Of a DNA stretch of 64,000 nucleotides, positions 56,925 through 64,000 are shown piece by piece; within the stretch, counting starts at the first letter, position 1, and each line of letters opens with the position of its first letter. The notes below the pieces were generated by a model. The model was not told the origin of the DNA. It was given only the letters and a program-made list of their open reading frames with translations, and searched no databases. The stretch is from assembly GCF_019973615.1 (NCBI RefSeq), contig NZ_AP024238.1, positions 1,240,001 to 1,304,000 on the forward strand. The letters run 5' to 3'. The DNA comes from Rhodoferax lithotrophicus (GTDB lineage: Bacteria > Pseudomonadota > Gammaproteobacteria > Burkholderiales > Burkholderiaceae_C). The translations under genes were made by a program, and so were the position numbers.

Positions 56925-58151
56925 TCACCGCACCAGCTGATTGAGCTGAATGATCGGCAACAGCACCGCCAACACAATCAGCATCACCACCAGGCCCATG
57001 GCCACAATCAGCAGAGGTTCCAGCAGGGTGGCCAGTTGCATGGCGCGGCGTTGTACTTCGGTGCTGAGTTGAATGGCCGCACGCTGCAACATCACCGGCA
57101 GTTGCCCGGTTTGTTCACCCAGGCGGGCAAACATGGGCAACAAACCCGGAAAGCGCTTCTTTTGCGCCAAGGCCGAGGCCAGTGGTGCCCCTTCACGCAC
57201 CAGCACCAGGGCATCCAGCGCATCGGTGCGCATGGCGCGGTTGGAAAGTGTCTCGGCAGCGGCCTGCAAGGCTTTCAGAATGGGTACACCGGCCCCGGCG
57301 AGCATCGCCAGGGTGCTGGCAAAACGTGCCGAGTTGTAGCTGCGTGACAGCTTGCCCAGAATCGGCAGATTCAGCCAGGCGGCATCAAATTTTTCATGTA
57401 ATTGGGCATTTTTCAAGGCCAGTCTTGCACTGATGGCTCCTATAAAGATAGCGATCAGCATCAGCCAACCATAATGACGCACCAAGTCGCTGATCGCCAT
57501 CATGAGCACGGTCAGGAAGGGCAGGGCGCGTTTGCTGCCGGCAAACACATGCGCTACCTGGGGCACCACATAGGTCACCAGGAACAGCACGATGACCACC
57601 GCCACCAACGACACAATGGCCGGATACAGTGCTGCACCAATCAGTTTGGATTTGAGGGCCTGCTGCTCCTCCAGATCATCGGCCAGTCGCTCCAGCACCA
57701 GGCCCAAATGGCCGCTTTGCTCGCCCGCGCCAATCACCGCCACATAAATGTCGGAAAACTCGCGTGGGTGTTGCGCCAAGGCTTTTGCAAACGCCGTGCC
57801 ACCATTCACTTCGGCGCGCAAAGTGGCCACCAGCTCACGCTCCGGGGCTTTTTCGGCTTCGTCAGACAGGGATGACAAGGCGCGCTCCAGCGGCAACCCG
57901 GATGACACCAGTCCGGCCAGCTGACGTGTCCAGATCGCCAGTGCGGTGGAGCCAAACACCCGTTGACTGCGCCGGGTGCTGGCCCCGCTGCGATGGGCAG
58001 CGGTTTCCTGCGCGCTCACGGGTTCTACCTTGAGGGGTACCAGGGCTTGGGCACGCAACTGGGCGCGCGCCGCCTTGGCCGAATCGGCCTCCATCACACC
58101 TTTGCGGGTGTCACCAGCAGCGCTGAGGGCTTCAAAAGAATAGACAGGCAT
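56925..58151 (-). CDS. gspF: Type II secretion inner-membrane platform protein GspF
   Basis: Platform protein of 408 residues with two repeated GspF domains (about 70-195 and 270-400) and three membrane helices near 170-190, 220-240 and 375-400. Motifs: FSDIYVAVIGAGEQSGHLG in repeat 1 and FPGLLPMFARLGEQTGQLP in repeat 2. Downstream of gspE by 21 bp. Confidence 0.93.
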   Translation of the reverse strand: MPVYSFEALSAAGDTRKGVMEADSAKAARAQLRAQALVPLKVEPVSAQETAAHRSGASTRRSQRVFGSTALAIWTRQLAGLVSSGLPLERALSSLSDEAEKAPERELVATLRAEVNGGTAFAKALAQHPREFSDIYVAVIGAGEQSGHLGLVLERLADDLEEQQALKSKLIGAALYPAIVSLVAVVIVLFLVTYVVPQVAHVFAGSKRALPFLTVLMMAISDLVRHYGWLMLIAIFIGAISARLALKNAQLHEKFDAAWLNLPILGKLSRSYNSARFASTLAMLAGAGVPILKALQAAAETLSNRAMRTDALDALVLVREGAPLASALAQKKRFPGLLPMFARLGEQTGQLPVMLQRAAIQLSTEVQRRAMQLATLLEPLLIVAMGLVVMLIVLAVLLPIIQLNQLVR

Positions 58152-58172
58152 GATGGTTGGTGAAGCTCAGGG

Positions 58173-59597
58173 TCAATCCCGCGTGACACGCAGCAGTTCT
58201 TCGCGCGAGGTTACCCCCATGCGCACCAGGCGCTCTCCGTCTTCACGCATCAGCACCATGCCCGCAGCCTGGGCCGCGGTGCGGATGTCGGCCTCAGAGG
58301 CCCGGCTGTGGATTTGGGCGCGGATGGCATCGTTGGTGACCAGCAACTCGAAGACCCCGCTGCGGCCGCTGTAACCGGTGTGGCCACAGTTCTCGCAACC
58401 AACCGGGTGGTATTCGGTTCTGTTGGGGGAGTCGGGGGTGTGCTTGCATGCCGGGCACAGCTTGCGTACCAGGCGCTGGGCCAGCACGCCCAGCAGCGAG
58501 CTCGACAACAAAAATGGCTCAATACCCATGTCGGTCAGGCGCGTCACGGCGCTGGCGGCATCGTTGGTGTGCAGCGTGACCAGCACCAGGTGGCCGGTCA
58601 AGCTGGCCTGGATGGCGATCTGGGCGGTCTCAAAGTCACGGATTTCACCAATCATGATGATGTCGGGGTCTTGCCGCAGGATGGCGCGCAAGGCCTTGGC
58701 AAAGTCCAGCTCGATCTTCGGGTTGACCTGGGTCTGGCCGACACCCGCCAGCTCGTACTCAATCGGGTCTTCCACCGTCATGATGTTGTTGTGCTTGGCA
58801 TCCAGTCGGCTCAGGGCGGCGTAGAGCGTGGTGGTCTTGCCCGAACCGGTCGGGCCGGTCACCAGCACAATGCCATGCGGCTGGGCCACCAGATGCTCAA
58901 ATTGTTGTAGCACCTCACCCTGCATGCCCAAGCCCTCCAGGCTTAATTTGCCCTCGGATTTGTCCAACAAACGCAGCACCGCACGCTCACCATGAGCACT
59001 CGGCAGGGTGCTCACCCGCACATCGACCGCACGGGTACCGATACGCAGGCTGATACGCCCGTCTTGCGGCAGGCGGCGCTCGGCAATATCGAGTTCGGCC
59101 ATGATTTTCAGGCGTGAGATCAGTGCCGCATGCAGCGCCCGGTTGGGTTGCACCACCTCGCGCAGCGTGCCGTCCACCCGGAAACGCACGCTGGAATGGC
59201 GTTCGTAGGGTTCGATGTGGATGTCGCTGGCACCGTCGCGCGCGGCTTGTGTCAACAGCGCGTTCAGCATACGGATGATCGGCGCGTCATCAGAGGTTTC
59301 CAGCAAATCCTCGATGGCGGGCAGGTCCTGCATCATGCGGCTCAGGTCGGCATCACTTTCCACCTCGCTGACCACCGCCGCCGCACTGGATTCCCCTTGC
59401 GCATAGGCCACGCTGATGCGCTGCACCAGTGCCCCAGCCTCCTGGATTTGCCAGACGAGTTGCGGGTATTTGCGACACACCTCGCTGATGGCCGAGGCAT
59501 TGGAGGTGGTGTGCAGCCACAGGGTGAACTGTTCGGCATCTTCCTCCAGCAGCAGCTGATGCGTGCGGGCAAAAGCGTAGGGCAAAGGGTAGCGCAT
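58173..59597 (-). CDS. gspE: Type II secretion ATPase GspE
   Basis: Secretion ATPase of 474 residues: Walker [18 protein letters not shown], Asp box [14 protein letters not shown], Walker [17 protein letters not shown], His box [14 protein letters not shown], and a tetracysteine zinc site (CPAC ... CENC) before [12 protein letters not shown]. It starts 3 bp after gspD, so translation is probably coupled. Confidence 0.95.
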   Translation of the reverse strand: MRYPLPYAFARTHQLLLEEDAEQFTLWLHTTSNASAISEVCRKYPQLVWQIQEAGALVQRISVAYAQGESSAAAVVSEVESDADLSRMMQDLPAIEDLLETSDDAPIIRMLNALLTQAARDGASDIHIEPYERHSSVRFRVDGTLREVVQPNRALHAALISRLKIMAELDIAERRLPQDGRISLRIGTRAVDVRVSTLPSAHGERAVLRLLDKSEGKLSLEGLGMQGEVLQQFEHLVAQPHGIVLVTGPTGSGKTTTLYAALSRLDAKHNNIMTVEDPIEYELAGVGQTQVNPKIELDFAKALRAILRQDPDIIMIGEIRDFETAQIAIQASLTGHLVLVTLHTNDAASAVTRLTDMGIEPFLLSSSLLGVLAQRLVRKLCPACKHTPDSPNRTEYHPVGCENCGHTGYSGRSGVFELLVTNDAIRAQIHSRASEADIRTAAQAAGMVLMREDGERLVRMGVTSREELLRVTRD

Positions 59598-59600
59598 GGT

Positions 59601-61706
59601 TTACTTATCCAGGGGCTTGAGGTCGGCCGAGGTTGCGGTGCCTGATTTGCCTTGTGCGGCGGGCAAGACCGGAGCCTCATTCACCGGCACCATGCTGCTG
59701 GGGGTGGGTTGTGCGGTTTGCATGCCGGTGCGCATCAGGTCGTAGCGATCCATGGAGAGTTTGTCCGTGGCATGGGCATCACGCACCACTACCGGGCGCA
59801 AAAACACCATCAGATTGGTTTTTTTGCGGCTGCGTGACTCACTTTTGAACAGGTTGCCAAAGAAAGGGACATCCCCCAGACCGGGCACTTTTTCCTGGTT
59901 GCCCGCGTATTCATCTTGCAGCAAACCACCCAGCACCACAATCGCGCCGTCTTCCACCAATACGTTGGACTCAATCGTGCGCTTATTGGTGGTCGGGCCA
60001 TTGGGCGCGTTGACCGTGGAGGCCAGCACGTTGCTCACCTCCTGGTAAATCGCCATCTTGACAGTACCGTTCTCGCTGATCTGGGGTTTGACCTTGAGCG
60101 TCAGACCCACATCCTTGCGCTCAATGGTCTGGAACGGATTGACCGTACCGCTGCTGGTCGAACCCGTGTTGGTGAACTGGCCGGTGACAAAAGGCACGTT
60201 CTGACCAATCACAATCTTGGCTTCTTCATTGTCCAGCGTGAGCAAATTGGGCGTGGACAACACATTGCCTGAACCGGAGTCTTCCAGGAAGCGCGCCAGA
60301 AACCCCAGCACATAGACACCGTTGACATTCTGTGCGGCACCGATGTTGAGCCCGCGCCCGGGTACCACCGTGCCGGAGCCTGCACCCGTGGCCAAATTGA
60401 TGATGTTCTTGCCACCTGTGCCAAAGTTGCTGCCCAGCAGCCCGATCACGCCGCTGCCGGCATTGCCCAGCGGGCCTTGCCACTGGATGCCAAATTCAGC
60501 CGCTTTGTCCATGCTGACTTCGGCAATCAGGCTTTCCACAAACACCTGGGCACGGCGGGCATCCAGCTTGTCAATCACCGCGCGCAGTTGGCGGTATTGC
60601 GGCTCTGGCGCGGTGATGATGAGTGAATTGGTGGAGGCATCCGCCTGGATTTGCCCCCCCGTGGTGACCGCCGGGGAAGCTGGTGTGCCAGCCGCTGCCG
60701 TTGTGGTGACCGCTGCCGTGGCCGGACTGGCACTGTTGCTCATGGCCGCACGCAAGGTGACGGCCAGCTTGGTGGCATCGGCATTTTTCAGGTACACCAC
60801 ATGGATGTTGCCTGCCAGGCCATTGCCGCTGTCCACATCGGGCTGATCCAGTTTTTGAATCAGTGAGCGCACCAGTGCCATCTGGGCACCGTTGGCGGCC
60901 CGAACAATCACGGCATTGGAACGAGCCTCGGCCATCAGGGTGGTTTTGAACGAGGTATCGGACGTGCCTGCCGGTGCTGCCGCGGTGTTCAAACCAATCA
61001 GCCGCTGTACCAGTGGCACTAGGTCGGCCGCCAGCGCATGCTTCAATGGAATCACTTCGGCATCGGTGGCATTGGCCACGTCCAGTGCAGCAATGATGAG
61101 CGACAGGCGGCGCAGGTTGTCGCCATAGTCGGTGATGACCAGCGAATTGCTGCCGGGATTGGCATTGATGGTGTTGTTGGGGCTGATCAGGGGGCGCAGC
61201 ACCGCTACCAGGTTGTTGGCCGACTCATGGTGGAGGTTGAAGATTTGGGTGGCAATCTGGTTGCTGGCGGGCAAGTTGGCCGAGCTGTTGTCCTGGATCG
61301 TCACCCCGGCGCTTTGCATTTTGGCCTCGGCTTCGGGAACCACTTTGTACAGCCCGCCGGACTCCACCAGCGTGAAGCCCTGCAGCCGCAAGGCCGCCAC
61401 AAATTGGCCCAAGGCGGCGGCACGGTTGACCGGCTTGTCAGACACCAGGGTGAGTGTGCCCTTGACACGCGGGTCCACCACCACGTTGCGGCCGGTGATG
61501 CTGGCAAAAGTACGCGCCACGGCTTCAATCTCGGCTCCCTGGAAATTCAGTGTGACCGCCTCACTGGCTTTCACAGGGGTATTGGACTGTGCCGCAGCCT
61601 TTAAAGAAAAAAGGCCTGTAGTGCCCGTCAATAAAGCGCAAATAGCTATTGAAATAATAGTATTCTTGAAGGAATGAGGGTGCAGTTGTGAAGGGTGCTG
61701 GCGCAT
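59601..61706 (-). CDS. gspD: Type II secretion outer-membrane secretin GspD
   Basis: Secretin of 701 residues: signal peptide ending near AAAQS, N0 domain (VTLNFQGAEIEAVARTFASITGR), three N domains with long Ala/Thr linkers, and the secretin core (VPFVTGQFTNTG, ERKDVGLTLKVKPQIS, VVLGGLLQDEYAGNQEKVPGLGDVPFFGNLF). No lipobox. The signal-peptide region lies in a repeat-like sequence. The gene follows gspN by 4 bp. Confidence 0.94.
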   Translation of the reverse strand: MRQHPSQLHPHSFKNTIISIAICALLTGTTGLFSLKAAAQSNTPVKASEAVTLNFQGAEIEAVARTFASITGRNVVVDPRVKGTLTLVSDKPVNRAAALGQFVAALRLQGFTLVESGGLYKVVPEAEAKMQSAGVTIQDNSSANLPASNQIATQIFNLHHESANNLVAVLRPLISPNNTINANPGSNSLVITDYGDNLRRLSLIIAALDVANATDAEVIPLKHALAADLVPLVQRLIGLNTAAAPAGTSDTSFKTTLMAEARSNAVIVRAANGAQMALVRSLIQKLDQPDVDSGNGLAGNIHVVYLKNADATKLAVTLRAAMSNSASPATAAVTTTAAAGTPASPAVTTGGQIQADASTNSLIITAPEPQYRQLRAVIDKLDARRAQVFVESLIAEVSMDKAAEFGIQWQGPLGNAGSGVIGLLGSNFGTGGKNIINLATGAGSGTVVPGRGLNIGAAQNVNGVYVLGFLARFLEDSGSGNVLSTPNLLTLDNEEAKIVIGQNVPFVTGQFTNTGSTSSGTVNPFQTIERKDVGLTLKVKPQISENGTVKMAIYQEVSNVLASTVNAPNGPTTNKRTIESNVLVEDGAIVVLGGLLQDEYAGNQEKVPGLGDVPFFGNLFKSESRSRKKTNLMVFLRPVVVRDAHATDKLSMDRYDLMRTGMQTAQPTPSSMVPVNEAPVLPAAQGKSGTATSADLKPLDK

Positions 61707-61710
61707 GAAA

Positions 61711-62538
61711 CTATCCCAATTTGATCACCGAGCGTGCGCCGTTGCGCCGCCCGATGATGTTCAATAAATTCGACAAGGCGGGCAGATGCTCTGGCGCACT
61801 GCTGGCCTCTCCCACAAAACGCAGTCGCCCCCCCACCCACTGGCCGCTGCCAGAGAGTTGCAACGGGCCTTTGAGGGTCACCAGTTGCAGCTCTGGTGTG
61901 CTGCCACCGGTGAGGGTGAAACGGTAACTGCCCATGGGGCTGAGGGTGGACAGGCGCGAGGACAGGTCTTGCAGCTGCAATTGGGTTTGCCCGGCCAGCT
62001 GCAAACGTCCGGCCACCCAGGTCAGACTCAGCCCCTGAGTGCTCAGCGCCAGTTGGCCCTGGAGGGCTAGGGTATTAAACGGTGTTCCCAAACCGGTCAA
62101 CAATTGTGCGGGCCAGCTCGACGGGCTATCCGAAAGACTCACTTGCAGTCCGCCCCAACGTGGCATCACGCTCACCCGCCAGGGCTGTGGCAGGCAACAA
62201 CTGGCCTGCAGTTGCAGCACCAGACCCGACCAGGCCGGCTGCAAGGCCCACTCCAGACGGGAGGGCAAAGTGGCCGTGGCCGTGCTGTCTGCGCCACCAG
62301 TCAGGGTGAGTTGCGCGGTACCGGACCAGACGGTTCCCCGTGCATCCTGTAACAACACCTGCCCCTGGCTGGCTTGTCCCACGGCTGCGGCCAGCCAATG
62401 CGCCGGGGCAAACAGGATGACACTCAACAAGGCTCCCAACAACAGCCCGCTCCAGCCCCAGACCCAGGGCGGCTGAACACCCGCTCGCCCGAATGTCGCA
62501 GGGCGCAGGGGGTGGCGGGGGCGTGTCAACAAACTCAT
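61711..62538 (-). CDS. gspN: Type II secretion protein GspN
   Basis: GspN-family protein of 275 residues from ATG 62538 (MSLLTRPRHPLRP); one N-terminal membrane helix (GWSGLLLGALLSVILFAPAHWLAAA) then a periplasmic domain with repeated LQGQLALSTQGL-type strands. Position between gspM and gspD is the usual one. Overlapping frames upstream are shadows of gspM. Confidence 0.85.
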   Translation of the reverse strand: MSLLTRPRHPLRPATFGRAGVQPPWVWGWSGLLLGALLSVILFAPAHWLAAAVGQASQGQVLLQDARGTVWSGTAQLTLTGGADSTATATLPSRLEWALQPAWSGLVLQLQASCCLPQPWRVSVMPRWGGLQVSLSDSPSSWPAQLLTGLGTPFNTLALQGQLALSTQGLSLTWVAGRLQLAGQTQLQLQDLSSRLSTLSPMGSYRFTLTGGSTPELQLVTLKGPLQLSGSGQWVGGRLRFVGEASSAPEHLPALSNLLNIIGRRNGARSVIKLG

Positions 62539-62554
62539 GAAAGCATCCCAGGCC

Positions 62555-63034
62555 TTACTGCGCAGGCAATTGCAGCACCAGTGTGCCGTCCCAGCCGCCC
62601 GTGGCATGACGCGTCAAATGCGCCTCAAGTGGTGCCAGGTGGGCATTTTGTCGGGCACTGGCCAGCCACTGCGCCAGGGCCTCAGGGGGCACGGCTTTCA
62701 GGGTAAGGGTCACGCGCTCGGTCTGCACCACCAGTTGTGCACCGCTACCCAGCAATTTCACCGAATCTTCCAGTGCACTGCGGGCTTGAGCTGCGGAAAT
62801 CAGTGGCTGGGCGCGCAAGGCCTGTGCCTGCGCCTGCAGTTGTTGCATGTGTTGCAGCTGGGCATCCAGTGCCAGATGCTGCTGCGGTGCGGTTTTGAGC
62901 ACCTTCAAGGCCGGAGCCAGGGCAACCCACCACAACAAGGCCAAGGCCAGCACGGCTAACGCCAGCCACAGCAGTCGCTGTTCCCGTCTGGAGACACTTT
63001 GCCAGCGCGTTTGCAGCTTGTTTAAGATGCTCAT
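62555..63034 (-). CDS. gspM: Type II secretion protein GspM
   Basis: GspM of 159 residues from ATG 63034 (MSILNKLQTRWQSVSRREQRLLWLALAVLALALLWW): short cytoplasmic tail, one membrane helix, then a periplasmic ferredoxin-like region. It overlaps gspL by 4 bp (ATGA). Assembles with GspL at the inner-membrane platform. Confidence 0.87.
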   Translation of the reverse strand: MSILNKLQTRWQSVSRREQRLLWLALAVLALALLWWVALAPALKVLKTAPQQHLALDAQLQHMQQLQAQAQALRAQPLISAAQARSALEDSVKLLGSGAQLVVQTERVTLTLKAVPPEALAQWLASARQNAHLAPLEAHLTRHATGGWDGTLVLQLPAQ

Positions 63035-64000
63035 GGCTGGCCTCCGGCGGTGATCAGCCACTGATCACCTTGCTGGCTGGCACGCAAGCCAGCGGCCTTG
63101 AGCTGTGCCACCACGGCCGCTTCATTGGCCACCCCAGGCCCTTTCAGGCGCAACTCATTAGCTGTGTATTCAATAGCTACAGGCGCATATTCTGCCGGCG
63201 CTACAGCCGAAAATGATGCCAAAATAGTCTCCATATCCGTGCCCGATGCTGTGCCACTGGCGCGTTGCAACGCAGCCACCTCGCGGGCCATTTGCACCGG
63301 TGCATCCACTACCACCGGTACTTTGGGAAAAGTATCTTGCAAGACCGCACGCACGGCCTGGCGCTTGGTATTCAGGGCGGCTTGCTCGCGCAAGGCAAAG
63401 GCATTCAAGCCGATCAGATTCACCAGTACCATGGCTACCAGGGCTATCCGGGCGATGCGCCAGTGCGGTGCCCGTCCAAATTGGATGAAGGCCTGCGCCA
63501 CGCTGGCCCAACGGCGGTCACGCGCGGCATGGGCCAGGTCAAACTGGGCCAGATCCCATGGCGACTGGGCCGCCTGCAACAAGCGCTCGGCGTGCTGAAT
63601 CAGCACCACCGGACGCTGGAAAAGCCGCTCGGCCACGGCCGCCACGGCTGGTTCGGCCACCACGGTCGGCCACTCTGACGGGGGGTGACTTGGCGTATCC
63701 TGGGGCAAGGTACCGGGTCCAGTCAACCAAAGCAGGGTTTGGGAGGTCAAACCGGCCACCAGCAAAGCACTGTCAGCACCCTCACCGGGCAGGTGTCGCA
63801 AACCGGCAACCCGGGGGGCATCCGCCTCACCCGTCACCACCATCACGTCTTGCAAGGCCTGGGGGGTGAACTCGGGCACGATGCGTGTCACCACATGCCC
63901 GGCCTGTGCCAGAACGTTCAAGGCGTGGCTGAGCCAGGTACGGTCACAAGCGGCCACCCATACCGGGGCCGTTGTGCTGGCTTGTGGCTGCAAGGCCAGG
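63031..64000 (-). CDS. gspL: Type II secretion protein GspL (N-terminus beyond window)
   Basis: The frame is open to the window end, so the true start is outside; about 323 codons are present. Cytoplasmic actin-like part, a membrane helix (HWRIARIALVAMVLVNLIGLNAFAL) and the periplasmic domain ending GLRASQQGDQWLITAGGQP. A repeat-like stretch falls at 63160-63228 in the periplasmic part. Confidence 0.88.
   Translation of the reverse strand, partial: LALQPQASTTAPVWVAACDRTWLSHALNVLAQAGHVVTRIVPEFTPQALQDVMVVTGEADAPRVAGLRHLPGEGADSALLVAGLTSQTLLWLTGPGTLPQDTPSHPPSEWPTVVAEPAVAAVAERLFQRPVVLIQHAERLLQAAQSPWDLAQFDLAHAARDRRWASVAQAFIQFGRAPHWRIARIALVAMVLVNLIGLNAFALREQAALNTKRQAVRAVLQDTFPKVPVVVDAPVQMAREVAALQRASGTASGTDMETILASFSAVAPAEYAPVAIEYTANELRLKGPGVANEAAVVAQLKAAGLRASQQGDQWLITAGGQP
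63160..63228 (+). repeat. Dispersed repeat, in-frame copy inside gspL
   Basis: GCTGTGTATTCAATAGCTAC, AGGCGCATATTCTGCCGGCG, CTACAGCCGAAAATGATGCC: family order, on the strand opposite the gene. The frame is kept. Confidence 0.5.

Overview
The window is typical chromosomal DNA of a Burkholderiales betaproteobacterium, most likely family Comamonadaceae and close to Rhodoferax or Polaromonas. The evidence is the exbB-exbD-lpxK order beside xseA and sodB, a tmRNA tag reading ANDERFALAA, a high-potential iron-sulfur protein, a GC-rich codon style, and a dispersed ~60-75 bp repeat that I associate with this family. Both strands are densely coded. The only clearly foreign-looking part is about 43.0-47.25 kb, where base composition is visibly more AT-rich and genes are broken.

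Layout. 0-6.7 kb: lpxK (cut by the window start), exbD, exbB, then xseA, sodB, a DUF192 protein, a tiny Ala/Lys-rich exported protein, icd and tRNA-Gly(CCC). 6.8-16.6 kb: a minus-strand block for polyamine/GABA use (gabT, potA, potF-like, potH, potI, a ureohydrolase, gabD), with a divergent MocR-type regulator. 16.7-21.7 kb: PPK2 kinase, then a LysR regulator divergent from glutaryl-CoA dehydrogenase and a CoA-transferase, which together fit glutarate breakdown. The gap between the last two genes holds two long hairpins with the same 25-nt loop but unrelated stems. 21.8-31.5 kb: acid phosphatase lipoprotein, alaS, ferredoxin-NADP reductase, a PfkB sugar/nucleoside kinase, HiPIP, ubiG, gph, ssrA and adenine deaminase. 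31.7-33.3 kb: a motA/motB stator pair.

33.4-43.0 kb: purine uptake and oxidation. A LysR gene is co-transcribed with a BMP-type ABC transporter (two-domain ATPase, two permeases, lipoprotein) and is divergent from xdhA-xdhB. With the nearby adenine deaminase this forms a route from imported purines to urate; no xdhC is visible.

43.0-47.25 kb: accessory zone. A ~339-bp element with 37-bp terminal inverted repeats is followed by a two-gene operon encoding an OLD/RecF-like AAA ATPase and a TOPRIM-like (DUF4276-like) protein, a candidate split-OLD anti-phage system. Beyond it lie a truncated BrnA antitoxin, an imperfect copy of the last ~41 bp of xdhB (a direct repeat bracketing the insert), an intact ParE-type toxin-antitoxin pair, and decayed TacA/TacT-like remnants.

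47.25-64 kb: a Crp/Fnr regulator, branched-chain amino-acid ABC genes livHMGF without a binding protein, rarA, an outer-membrane-like protein, a 784-aa poly-Gly lipoprotein, and type II secretion genes gspL-M-N-D-E-F (gspL cut by the window end).

The most notable signals are the conserved-loop/variable-stem hairpins, the dispersed repeat that also lies in frame inside unrelated proteins (XseA and XdhA share a related ~25-residue peptide through it), and the AAA+TOPRIM operon bracketed by a duplicated xdhB 3' end.
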